A stretch of 64,000 bases of DNA from Candidatus Saccharibacteria bacterium CG2_30_41_52 (lineage in GTDB: Bacteria > Patescibacteriota > Saccharimonadia > Saccharimonadales > Saccharimonadaceae), in the NCBI GenBank assembly GCA_001873625.1, contig MNZN01000001.1, positions 1 to 64,000 on the forward strand, written 5' to 3'. A model generated the notes under the pieces. That model searched no databases, was not told the DNA's origin, and saw only the letters and a program-made list of their open reading frames with translations. This document shows, piece after piece, positions 1 through 7,421 of this stretch. The translations under genes and the position numbers were made by a program. How positions within the stretch are numbered: the stretch's first letter is position 1; every line of letters begins with the position of its first letter.

Positions 1-270
1 CCAGAATACAGTCGTTACTTTGAACAAGTCTTAAGACAAAACAACATAGCTACTCGTCATACTAGACTGGGGCGACCAAACGACAACGCTCACATTGAGC
101 GCTTCAACCGTACAGTTCAAACAGAATGCATTGGTTACTGCTGGCAGGTGAGCGTTCCGCTCTCCCGCCAGCAAGATAAGCTAACCGCTTATCTAGACTA
201 TTACAACCAAAAACGAGTACACTTAGGCATACAGATGCGAGTGCCGATCAGCATGTTGCAAAGGTCTTGA
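1..270 (+). CDS. DDE transposase (IS3-like), C-terminal fragment cut by window edge
   Basis: Frame 1 is open from the first base to a TGA at 268-270 (89 residues, no start codon in view). It carries the last part of an integrase-core (rve) domain. The block GRPNDNAHIERFNRT around residues 24-38 holds the catalytic Glu (E33) in the usual NAxxERFN context, and a YYNQKRVHLGI-type tail follows. This is the usual C-terminal end of IS3-like transposases. The rest of the element lies upstream of the window, and I could not identify its right inverted repeat in 271-350. It is the only transposase seen here. Confidence 0.85.
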   Translation, partial: PEYSRYFEQVLRQNNIATRHTRLGRPNDNAHIERFNRTVQTECIGYCWQVSVPLSRQQDKLTAYLDYYNQKRVHLGIQMRVPISMLQRS

Positions 271-350
271 GTTTTATACGTCAGATGCGCGGCAAGATTT
301 AAGTTTAAAAACGTGATATTATTAGGTTAATTAATCTTAGGAGAAAAGAT

Positions 351-1253
351 ATGGCTTCCAAGGGGATAGGTAAGGGAATGAGCAAGAGAAATAAGTGGAT
401 TATTGGCGGAGTCGCTGGTTTTGTCATATTGTTCGTTTTAGTGGCGGTTTTTGGCACGCCTAGTGCCGAATTAGTGTTCAAAGATATGAACGAAAAGATG
501 TTGCAGACTAAATCTGTTACGATTGACCAAAAAGTTGCCATGAAGGGTACGGCAGAAATTGGTTCAAGAGTATACATGGACTTTAGTAGTAATAAGGATT
601 TGATGGCTAAGGGCAGCTTCTCGATGGATATTACCGCAGCAAGCAATCCAATGGCTATTACTGGCGATTTGATTAAAATCGGCGACAGTAATTATGCTAG
701 ATTTAGTAAACTAGCCTCTTCGAATAAAAAAATCGATGCAACTCTGAATCCAGTAGAGACTAAATTGAAAAACGAATGGATTAAAGTTCGCAATAATGAT
801 CAATACGCATCATTTTCTGAGTCTGCCTTTAGCTTTATGGCAAATATTTTACCAGTGCCATATGCTAACTTGAACGATGTACAGCGTAAAGAAGTTTTGG
901 CGATATTGCAAGATAAAAGCATGTACACGATTAGCGAGAGTTCCAAAGTCGAAACAGCTGGCGTGTCAGCGTACAAATACATAATTTCATACAACAAAGA
1001 TCAATTTAAAAAAGCCGCCAAAGCAATCGCAGGATATGTTAGCTATTTTAAATCAGACGATAGTGCTAGCGGCGAAATTACCGCGTTGACGATATGGGTA
1101 AATATCAGCACTAAACAATTAATCAAAGCTGAATATACTGGTACGACGGACAGTGGCGAAGTAACTGGCACTGTATCTTTCTCGGACTACAACAAAACTC
1201 AAACAGTTGAAAAACCAAGCGATTATTCAATCGAGTCTGAATTGTTGAATTAA
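351..1253 (+). CDS. Membrane-anchored extracytoplasmic protein of unknown function
   Basis: A 300-residue protein with a short basic N-terminus, one membrane segment (about residues 16-35) and a roughly 260-residue soluble domain predicted outside the cell. The domain alternates beta-rich and polar stretches and vaguely resembles LppX/LolA-like lipid-binding lipoproteins, but there is no lipobox and I do not claim that function. The start at 351 is supported by AGGAG at 339-343, 7 bases upstream; a weak -10 (TATTAT, 317-322) lies before it. It is a single-gene unit closed by the terminator at 1266-1296, opposite a second anchored protein on the other strand. Confidence 0.7.
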   Translation: MASKGIGKGMSKRNKWIIGGVAGFVILFVLVAVFGTPSAELVFKDMNEKMLQTKSVTIDQKVAMKGTAEIGSRVYMDFSSNKDLMAKGSFSMDITAASNPMAITGDLIKIGDSNYARFSKLASSNKKIDATLNPVETKLKNEWIKVRNNDQYASFSESAFSFMANILPVPYANLNDVQRKEVLAILQDKSMYTISESSKVETAGVSAYKYIISYNKDQFKKAAKAIAGYVSYFKSDDSASGEITALTIWVNISTKQLIKAEYTGTTDSGEVTGTVSFSDYNKTQTVEKPSDYSIESELLN

Positions 1254-1265
1254 TTGGTTATAAAT

Positions 1266-1296
1266 AAAAACATCCTCTTGTGAAGAGGATGTTTTT
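1266..1296. terminator. Bidirectional intrinsic terminator
   Basis: The arms 1266-1279 and 1283-1296 pair perfectly (AAAAACATCCTCTT / AAGAGGATGTTTTT) around a GTG loop. T-runs lie on both sides. It separates the convergent genes at 351-1253 and 1313-1794. Confidence 0.9.
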
Positions 1297-1312
1297 ATTT
1301 ATTTGATGTTAT

Positions 1313-1794
1313 TTATTTTTTGACGCTTTCAAAGTTTAATACTTTCCAGTCGCCATTTTTTTGTACTAGATTAACTGTTATGACATGGATATAATTGTCG
1401 CTGCCAGATATTTCATAGACAACTTTGGCTGATGGGTCGCTGCCTGTTTCGGCGCTGACTTCTTTGCTAATGTTGTTTGGTTTGCCAGTTAATATTGGGC
1501 TCATATTTTCAACCATTGCCGCAAAATCTGCAGAACTGGTTGCGATTTGAGCATCGGACGACATCATATCATAAGCGGTCGACGATTTGCCTAGTTGAAT
1601 GTTTGATACGAAGTCGTCACTAACTTTTAGGGGCGCACTAGTTGCGACATTGGCGACAATCACGAGTCCGACAATGAACACTAATATAGCACCGACTATA
1701 ACTACAATTTTCTTTTTAACTGACCATTTTTGCTTGGTTTTTTTAACTCTGTTTTTTCGGTTGCTTTTGCTGGTTGTTCACCTGAAGTTTCCAT
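1313..1794 (-). pseudogene. Anchored NTF2/DUF4878-like protein, reading frame broken at an A7 tract
   Basis: Reading from the minus strand, a start at 1794 follows a perfect AAGGAGG site and begins METSGEQPAK. That frame stops after about 30 codons. The downstream frame, open to the stop at 1313, encodes a membrane segment (IVVIVGAILVFIVGLVIVANV region) and a roughly 100-residue domain ending in VQKNGDWKVLNFE, as in DUF4878/DUF3887 lipoprotein-like proteins. The frames join sensibly across seven A at 1738-1744 (T7 on the plus strand): one extra A would give a continuous protein of about 160 residues. No good start codon exists in the downstream frame before the membrane segment. It may be a disrupted gene, a sequencing error in the homopolymer, or a slippage or phase-variation site. 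Confidence 0.6.
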
Positions 1795-1817
1795 AGAGCC
1801 TCCTTATTAATGACTAT

Positions 1818-1823
1818 ATTATA
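1818..1823 (-). promoter_or_regulatory. -10 box for the 1794 minus-strand gene
   Basis: TATAAT on the minus strand, 24 bases before the ATG at 1794. It leaves room for the strong AAGGAGG ribosome site, so this gene has a normal short leader. A weak -35 (TGACTT) lies about 18 bases upstream. Confidence 0.6.
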
Positions 1824-1859
1824 CACCCGTGTTCAGCAAAAAAGTCAGTTAATAGGTGC

Positions 1860-1865
1860 TATAAT
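1860..1865 (+). promoter_or_regulatory. Extended -10 (TGCTATAAT) of the redox operon
   Basis: TATAAT preceded by TGC, 12 bases before the ATG at 1877. Initiation about 7 bases downstream would leave a leader of only about 5 bases. No Shine-Dalgarno sequence is visible. Confidence 0.7.
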
Positions 1866-1876
1866 TAAGCATATTT

Positions 1877-3049
1877 ATGTATAGATTTTACGTTACAGAA
1901 AGCCGATTATTAACGGCTACAACTTTATTGCTTACGATCAAAAAAGGTCCATCAGAAAAACCTTTTTCTTTTCAGCCTGGTCAGTATGCAACAATAAGTT
2001 TTACGGTAAATGGTCGGCCAACTCCTGCTAGAAATTTTTCTATAGTTAATTCGCCAACAGAACAAGGTATATTGCAATTTAGTATTCGCGTAAAAGGGCG
2101 ATTTACTAATGCATTGACTAATTTGAAGGTAGATGACGAAGTAAAAGTTCAAGGTCCGTTTGGGGCTTTTGTATTTGATTCAAATCGCGACGACGAAACA
2201 ATAATGTTAGCTGGTGGTATAGGCATTGCTCCGTTTATGAGCATGATTCGATTTGCGTCAATGACAAACCTAAATAACAAATTAAAGTTGATATATAACA
2301 ACAGAAATCAAATTGATGTTCCGTTTGTTGATGAAATTAAAGATTACGCGAACAGCAATCCAAATTTTCAGCCGACTTTTTTGGTTGGCGAGGGACCATC
2401 TGACAATTTTGCGGGTTGTAACGTTAAAAACGGTAGAATTACGCCGGAAGTTGTCGACCAGGTTGTCAAAAATAATTATGCAGACAAAGTCTTTTTCATA
2501 TGCGGACCACCAAATTTTATGAATGGCATGACGGAAATATTACGAAATAAGGGCGTGTCTGGTGAGGATATTATTACTGAGGCTTTTAGTCAGAACAGCA
2601 AACGTCAAACTAGCAGAATTTTTAGTTGGCCTATGAATGTTTATGCACTGAGTGCCGTTGGTTTATCTGTAACTAGTGCGGCTGTTATGGTTAGTGATTT
2701 AATCAAGACTTTACCGCCAGCTGCGACTTTGAGTTCATCGAACATAGCTAATCCATTAGGATTTGCTAATAGTAGACAAAATGATTTAGATGAATTGGTA
2801 AATGGGCTACCTTCGGTCGACACCAAAGACCCTGTAACTGATGCGGTAAGAGCCGATGTTGCAAAAAAAGCGGCTGCATTAACTGCATCCAAAAATGCGT
2901 CTAATGTGAATACCAATTCTACAACTATCGCGACGCCATCACCTACGCCTTCTTCGCCCGCTCCAACCCCAGCACCTGCGTCAGCCACGGTTTATAAACC
3001 CGTGCCTGTGTGTACTACTAGTCAAAGTGGGGTAACGACATGTGTCTAG
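1877..3049 (+). CDS. Membrane-tethered ferredoxin/flavodoxin-NAD(P)+ reductase-type oxidoreductase
   Basis: A 390-residue protein. Residues 1-100 form an FAD-binding beta-barrel with RNFS at 52-55, a variant of RxYS. Residues 101-245 form the NAD(P)-binding domain, with AGGIGIAPF at 112-120 and CGP at 209-211. A single membrane segment (about 252-274) and a roughly 110-residue Ala/Pro/Thr-rich tail ending in two cysteines follow, predicted to lie outside. The enzyme would pass electrons from cytosolic NAD(P)H via FAD. It is first in an operon with ApbE (10-base overlap) and a heme b membrane subunit, which together suggest a split NOX/ferric-reductase. The electron acceptor is unknown. Confidence 0.85.
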   Translation: MYRFYVTESRLLTATTLLLTIKKGPSEKPFSFQPGQYATISFTVNGRPTPARNFSIVNSPTEQGILQFSIRVKGRFTNALTNLKVDDEVKVQGPFGAFVFDSNRDDETIMLAGGIGIAPFMSMIRFASMTNLNNKLKLIYNNRNQIDVPFVDEIKDYANSNPNFQPTFLVGEGPSDNFAGCNVKNGRITPEVVDQVVKNNYADKVFFICGPPNFMNGMTEILRNKGVSGEDIITEAFSQNSKRQTSRIFSWPMNVYALSAVGLSVTSAAVMVSDLIKTLPPAATLSSSNIANPLGFANSRQNDLDELVNGLPSVDTKDPVTDAVRADVAKKAAALTASKNASNVNTNSTTIATPSPTPSSPAPTPAPASATVYKPVPVCTTSQSGVTTCV

Positions 3050-4026
3050 TAAAAACATCACAAACAAAATCAGCGCTAGGGGGTGACGTTACGCTAGGAT
3101 TAATAACTGGCATGTCGTCATCGGAAACCGAATCACTATTTAATTTACTTTGGAAAAAAATATTTAAATTTGAAATCAAATTCAGTCGCTTTTTATTAAG
3201 TAGCGAACTAACGAAGTTTAATCGTTCTGCTGGTATAAAAACTGTTGTTTCATCTGAATTCAAGGAATTATTGATTAGTGCGCAAATACAATCGGTGCGA
3301 ACGAGCGGACTATATAATCCGTTTATTACACCGGCTTTGCAACGCGCTGGTTATATAAAATCGGCTTTGGTAGGATACGAACAAGATAAGCAGATTGATT
3401 ATACAGACCGCAAGATTGTAGATGTCGATCGATTAATAATTGGCGACGACTGGGCATTGATACCATATGGAACAGCAATCGACTTGGGTGGATGCGGCAA
3501 GGGTTATTTAGCTGACAAATTAGCAGAAATATTAAATGATTATGGCATTGCGGGATATTGGCTGTCATTGGGTGGTGACGTTGTTGTCAAAGGGCATGAC
3601 GAAAATGGCGATGCATTAACATTAGCTATTCAGGATGCGAGTGACCTTAGTAGTACGATTAATTGGTTAATTGAGTGTCCGCAAAACGGTATTGCTGTTG
3701 CTACATCGGGAACCTTTAAACGCCAAGGTCAGAATATACCACATAGTTGGCATCATATTATTGATCCTACTACTAAAAAGCCAGCTGTCACTGATATTCG
3801 ATTAGTGACAGTGTGTACAGATAGCGGTATTGACGCAGATGTATTGGCTTCGTGCGCTATTATATTGGGTTCAAAAAAAGCGCCTGATTACTTAAAAAAT
3901 CACGGTGTAAAATCAGCGCTGTTGCAGTGTATTGATAATAATGGCAATAGTTTTAAAGTTAAGTTTGGTCCTAATTTTTACAAGAGCCATTCAAATGTCG
4001 TCGAGGAGGTTTTGATAAATGCGTAA
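3040..4026 (+). CDS. apbE: FAD:protein FMN transferase (ApbE family)
   Basis: A 328-residue ApbE-family protein, which covalently attaches FMN to a Thr or Ser of target proteins using FAD and Mg2+. Visible family blocks are SSELTKFN (54-61), YNPFITPAL (92-100), DLGGCGKGYLADK (148-160), SLGGDVVVKG, ATSGTFKR (221-228), HHIIDP (238-243) and a DADVLASC block near 265-272 matching the metal-binding aDalsT motif. No signal peptide or lipobox is seen although many ApbE proteins are exported, so it may act in the cytosol. It overlaps the reductase by 10 bases and the membrane subunit by 8, indicating translational coupling. No protein with a clear D-x-x-(S/T)-G-A-T target motif was found in the window. 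Confidence 0.85.
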   Translation: MCLVKTSQTKSALGGDVTLGLITGMSSSETESLFNLLWKKIFKFEIKFSRFLLSSELTKFNRSAGIKTVVSSEFKELLISAQIQSVRTSGLYNPFITPALQRAGYIKSALVGYEQDKQIDYTDRKIVDVDRLIIGDDWALIPYGTAIDLGGCGKGYLADKLAEILNDYGIAGYWLSLGGDVVVKGHDENGDALTLAIQDASDLSSTINWLIECPQNGIAVATSGTFKRQGQNIPHSWHHIIDPTTKKPAVTDIRLVTVCTDSGIDADVLASCAIILGSKKAPDYLKNHGVKSALLQCIDNNGNSFKVKFGPNFYKSHSNVVEEVLINA

Positions 4027-4729
4027 ATGGTTAATAATTACATCTGTATTAATTTTAGGATTGTCTTTGGTGGTAGTTATGGGCCAACCAACAGTCGCGC
4101 AGTCAGCGGGCAATATAGTAGTTCAAAATATACCCGGTCCATCAGTTGTCGAGCAATTGACAAATCGTGTCCTTGGTTCTTGGCCTTGGTATTTGGTACG
4201 CGCGTCGGGAATCGTTGCCGCAATAGTCTTGGTGATATTGATGTTATCTGGCATAGGATTAGTTACGGGGCATACTTTTAGGTTCCTAGAGCCGATTACG
4301 GCTTGGGCATCGCATAAGGCGCTAGGAATTGTATTTGGTATATCAGTTTTGATTCATATGATTGGGTTGTTATTTGACCACTTTGTGCCATTCGATATTC
4401 CGACCCTACTGGTGCCGTGGCTGTCTAGTTATAAACTGGTAACGATATTTGGATTACAGATGGGATCGTTGTTTGTGGCATTGGGCGTACTAGCTTTTTA
4501 TGGTTTGATTCTGGTTGTAATAACGTCGCTACTTTGGATAGAAAAAAAGCCGTTTCTATGGAAGATAATTCACTTGTTATCGTATTTGGTAATGGTATTT
4601 GTGTTTATCCACGCGCTTTATCTAGGTACTGATTTAGCTAGTGGACTATGGCGATGGGTGTGGATTGCATCTGGCGTCATCGTAGCGGCAGCTGTTGTCG
4701 CTAGACTCTGGAGGGCTAAAACTATATGA
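4019..4729 (+). CDS. Bis-heme b transmembrane subunit (ferric reductase/NOX-like)
   Basis: A 236-residue polytopic protein with an N-terminal hydrophobic signal or anchor (about 4-22) and five or six further membrane helices. Two helices each carry a His pair: H99 and H113 (13 residues between), H185 and H198 (12 between). This matches the spacing that binds two stacked hemes in NOX/FRE proteins. It lacks its own FAD/NAD domain, which is supplied by the first gene of the operon. The likely role is transfer of electrons across the membrane to an acceptor outside the cell. ATG 4019 overlaps the end of apbE, with GAGGAGG just upstream. Confidence 0.8.
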   Translation: MRKWLIITSVLILGLSLVVVMGQPTVAQSAGNIVVQNIPGPSVVEQLTNRVLGSWPWYLVRASGIVAAIVLVILMLSGIGLVTGHTFRFLEPITAWASHKALGIVFGISVLIHMIGLLFDHFVPFDIPTLLVPWLSSYKLVTIFGLQMGSLFVALGVLAFYGLILVVITSLLWIEKKPFLWKIIHLLSYLVMVFVFIHALYLGTDLASGLWRWVWIASGVIVAAAVVARLWRAKTI

Positions 4730-5367
4730 ACAATGAATTAAAAAATATGCGTAATCCGCATAAATTACGATTGATTTGGGTGATTTTATACATTATTATA
4801 TCTGTCGTCGTAATATATGTGGCAGTACAAGCCGCTGATAAAATTAAGACTCATACTTTGCCTACTGGAAAAGTTCAATTAACGATTCCATATTCGAAAT
4901 ATCTGGTTGGTGAAAAAATAGGCTACACAATCAAGAACGAATACACTAGTCCGATTTATATAATAAATAGTTGTCCAAGTGAACCGCTGACGGTATATCG
5001 TCAAGAAAGTGGCAAATGGGTCCGTCAACACGATGAGGCAAAATTAAAAGATTGTCCAGATGAGGATCGTCAAATTAGCGTTGATGCCGGACAAACCGTA
5101 GGTGGTAGTTTTGCAAATTGGCATAATTTGTTTAAGAGGCCCGGTAAATATAGAGTTGTGGCTGTAATAGAGCATTACGATTCTTTGCCATATCAAGAAT
5201 TTGAAGTCGTAGAACCGAGCGTTGCGTCGATTGATCAGACGATAGTTACAAATACGGAATTACCGGTAATAAATAGCCCTACCGAAACCACAACTCCGAC
5301 CAAGACAGATGCAAAACCAGCAATAACAAATTCAGATCGTGATGAAAACGAACCCGAAGACGATTAA
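4726..5367 (+). CDS. Anchored Ig-like extracytoplasmic protein, last gene of redox operon
   Basis: A 213-residue protein starting at an ATG that overlaps the preceding stop (ATGA). It has a membrane anchor at about 16-36, then a beta-sandwich-like domain (about 48-165) with a BsuPI/Ig-like pattern: VGEKIGYTIKN, two cysteines near NSCPSEP and KDCPDE, and a closing PGKYRVVAVIE strand. A Thr/Pro-rich, acidic tail follows. Operon position makes it a candidate partner or acceptor-side component of the redox system, but no heme, flavin or metal motif is visible. Confidence 0.65.
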   Translation: MNNELKNMRNPHKLRLIWVILYIIISVVVIYVAVQAADKIKTHTLPTGKVQLTIPYSKYLVGEKIGYTIKNEYTSPIYIINSCPSEPLTVYRQESGKWVRQHDEAKLKDCPDEDRQISVDAGQTVGGSFANWHNLFKRPGKYRVVAVIEHYDSLPYQEFEVVEPSVASIDQTIVTNTELPVINSPTETTTPTKTDAKPAITNSDRDENEPEDD

Positions 5368-5627
5368 TGGGATTGTTTTTTAAGAGCAATCGCAAACCAA
5401 TTGGTTTTGCCTTTTATGAAATGTTCTTCGTAAACTGAATCGAAATTATTACCCGCTAAAAGTTTTATAATAGTTGGATTGTAATAATAAAACATGCGTA
5501 TGCCGTAAACATTGGTTTTGGCGGCTAGTTTTAGAGCACGATTTATGTCATCACATCTGGAACCAATGCCTCTCAGCCGTTCAGATATTTCGACGGCTAA
5601 GTTATTATAGACTTTGTGTGATTGCAC
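5364..5627 (-). CDS. Small hypothetical protein, possible
   Basis: An 87-residue frame with a GTG start at 5627 and no clear ribosome site; it overlaps the convergent gene by 4 bases. Its composition looks protein-like (DDINRALKLAAK, YYYNPTIIKLL), with no family I recognise. A TATAAT on the minus strand falls inside the frame near 5606-5611 and does not help define the start. It fills an otherwise empty gap, so it may be real or a chance frame. Confidence 0.4.
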   Translation of the reverse strand: MQSHKVYNNLAVEISERLRGIGSRCDDINRALKLAAKTNVYGIRMFYYYNPTIIKLLAGNNFDSVYEEHFIKGKTNWFAIALKKQSH

Positions 5628-5646
5628 CTATTTTTATTGCTTATGC

Positions 5647-5652
5647 TATACT
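5647..5652 (+). promoter_or_regulatory. Extended -10 (TGCTATACT) for 5687 gene
   Basis: TATACT with an upstream TGC. The predicted start of transcription near 5659 leaves a leader of about 28 bases that contains GGGGG before the ATG at 5687. Confidence 0.65.
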
Positions 5653-5686
5653 TTAGGTATTCTATTATTAATGGGGGATAATAACT

Positions 5687-6640
5687 ATGGACGAGGAATA
5701 TAAAACAAACGGAGAGGCGGAGCCTACCTTAGAGCCTGTTGCAGAAACGCCACAGCAAAACGAAGAAACCGATCCATTCGCAGCGGTTGAAACGATTAAT
5801 GTTCCTGAGTCTAGCGAAGAGCAAAAATCCGACTATATGTCGTCAGAAGAGCCAGAATCTTTTTCAGAGCCAGCCGAAGTTAGCGTGCCGGTTAGTGTGC
5901 CGGTTTCATCAAGTCCTCAATCATTTGACATTGTCAAGCCAGCAACTGCACCTGCAGTAGTTGAGACTCCAACGACTGTTGAACCTGCACAGCCTAAAGG
6001 CCAAAAAACAGCCGAAACGACCATTGTGCCGTCAGCAACAAAGCCTAAAAAGTATGTATTAAAGGCAATTCTTTTGATAATAATTGTCTTGGCATTAGCT
6101 GCAGCTGCAGCCGGTGCTGCATATATGTATCGCGATGGTGTTGCGGTTAGCGCTGAAAAGCAAAAAACCGATGAGATTGCAGCTTTAAATACTAAAGCAG
6201 CCGGTCTACAGACAAAATTGGATGCCGAAATTGCCAAGAATGCAACAACTGTTACAGCACCAACATCAGTCGCGCCAGGTGTAGCAGCAGCTGCAAACAT
6301 CAAAGCTTCGATTACTTCAGGTAATACCGCAGCTCTTGAAGGATATATGGCTACTAGCGTGAATGTGATTATTGCAGCTAGCGAAGGTGTTGGCCCAAGC
6401 ACACCAGCAGTAGCGGTTTCAAATATCACAACTTTCATAGCTGATGCAACTTCACCATGGAATTTTGAATTAGCAGCATCTGTACTAAGTTCGTACGGAC
6501 AGGGTAGCTATGATCAATACTTCCCAAGTACATCTATAGTTGGAAAATCCGCAAATAACAAAGTCATATCATTTGGGTTTGACGCCAACGCCAAAATTAA
6601 TACGGTTTTCTTGTCATCAAGTGACAGCTTGCTAGAATAG
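5687..6640 (+). CDS. Anchored protein with acidic cytoplasmic N-terminus
   Basis: A 317-residue protein. Residues 1-120 are acidic and Pro/Val/Ser-rich, a disordered tract. KPKKYVLK precedes a membrane helix (about 126-146). A short coiled-coil stretch (about 155-185) and a roughly 110-residue C-terminal domain rich in Ala, Ser and Tyr then lie outside. The start is fixed by GGGGG upstream of ATG 5687. It is monocistronic and closed by the terminator at 6657-6695. The architecture suggests a surface or envelope protein; no enzyme motif is visible. Confidence 0.7.
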   Translation: MDEEYKTNGEAEPTLEPVAETPQQNEETDPFAAVETINVPESSEEQKSDYMSSEEPESFSEPAEVSVPVSVPVSSSPQSFDIVKPATAPAVVETPTTVEPAQPKGQKTAETTIVPSATKPKKYVLKAILLIIIVLALAAAAAGAAYMYRDGVAVSAEKQKTDEIAALNTKAAGLQTKLDAEIAKNATTVTAPTSVAPGVAAAANIKASITSGNTAALEGYMATSVNVIIAASEGVGPSTPAVAVSNITTFIADATSPWNFELAASVLSSYGQGSYDQYFPSTSIVGKSANNKVISFGFDANAKINTVFLSSSDSLLE

Positions 6641-6656
6641 AAAAAAATTCTATAGC

Positions 6657-6695
6657 ATATTTATTAACCCCGCGAAATGCGGGGTTAATAAATAT
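6657..6695. terminator. Strong bidirectional terminator
   Basis: Two 17-base arms pair perfectly (6657-6673 with 6679-6695; core AACCCCGC / GCGGGGTT) around a GAAAT loop. AT-rich flanks act for both the 5687 gene and the convergent VKOR gene. Confidence 0.9.
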
Positions 6696-6708
6696 ATATG
6701 CTAGATTT

Positions 6709-7281
6709 CTAAAAGAATTTTATTATCATTTCAGCTATGATGATTGCGACAATTGAAAGCCAGATAAATATATCATTATTTTTTGCAATCATTCGGCCAA
6801 TTGCTTGTCTATTATTAATACTAATAGGCAAATCTGCTTGATTTATCCTAAGCCAAGCGCCACTGATTGTTAGAACTGCGGCATAACAGAATATGCAGAA
6901 TATACATAAACCGCCAACGACAAAAATACTTTGGGCTAAGTACCAGAATCCAAAGGCTATGAAAAATAGCGCCATTCCCATAAACCAAAGTCGAAGTTTT
7001 TTACTCATTATTCCACCTGTCCAGCCGACTAATCCAATAGCCATAGTTAAGGCGAAAAAGGTAATACAAAGAAGTGAGTTTGGAAATCCAAACACCGAGC
7101 TTTGCCATGCGTTTAATATGTTTGTACAGCTAAAGACAGCGTTTATATTACACGATAAAACTGCTTGAGGGTTTTTGAGCAGCTCAATTTTTTCTATCAT
7201 TTGTAGAAATGATGCTATAAATCCGACTGCTGATGCGACCGTGACCGTTCCGTAAAGAGTTTTTTGTAAAGATTGTTTCAT
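6709..7281 (-). CDS. Vitamin K epoxide reductase (VKOR) family protein
   Basis: A 190-residue membrane protein with about five helices. It has the loop cysteines C44 and C52, the Ser/Phe-Gly-Pro-Asn block (SSVFGFPNS, about 61-69) and the redox CxxC (C129 and C132; C126 nearby). Bacterial VKOR homologues reoxidise DsbA-like thioredoxins using quinone, driving disulfide formation outside the cell. No fused or adjacent DsbA/thioredoxin domain is present, so the partner lies elsewhere. A minus-strand -10 box sits exactly 7 bases before the ATG, so the mRNA is probably leaderless. Confidence 0.85.
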   Translation of the reverse strand: MKQSLQKTLYGTVTVASAVGFIASFLQMIEKIELLKNPQAVLSCNINAVFSCTNILNAWQSSVFGFPNSLLCITFFALTMAIGLVGWTGGIMSKKLRLWFMGMALFFIAFGFWYLAQSIFVVGGLCIFCIFCYAAVLTISGAWLRINQADLPISINNRQAIGRMIAKNNDIFIWLSIVAIIIAEMIIKFF

Positions 7282-7287
7282 GTTCTG

Positions 7288-7293
7288 ATTATA
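7288..7293 (-). promoter_or_regulatory. -10 box of leaderless VKOR gene
   Basis: TATAAT on the minus strand, with the A of the start codon (7281) 7 bases past its last base. No ribosome site lies between. Confidence 0.7.
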
Positions 7294-7320
7294 TCATTTG
7301 TTAAGGTCGCGTTTATAATT

Positions 7321-7360
7321 GTATGTATAGTTAGCGTAATCGTATGTATAATTAGTATGA
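7321..7360. repeat. Direct repeat with 21-bp period between VKOR and ABC genes
   Basis: Two copies of a 19-base unit, 7321-7339 and 7342-7360, match at 15 positions and share GTATGTATA and TTAG. A 21-base period equals two helical turns. The repeat lies between divergent promoters, so it may be an operator. Confidence 0.45.
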
Positions 7361-7421
7361 CGAGTATGAATGCTCCGAAAAATCTTTTGGGAGTTATTTA
7401 TAATAATTTAAGGGGATAACA

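Noticed and set aside
1133-1170. TGTTDSGEVTGTVS in the 351 gene as an ApbE flavinylation site
   Set aside because: It lacks the (S/T)GAT core, so the resemblance is probably chance.
5917-6438. 173-codon frame on the minus strand
   Set aside because: Antisense shadow of the Ala/Val-rich 5687-6640 gene; low-complexity translation and no start signals.
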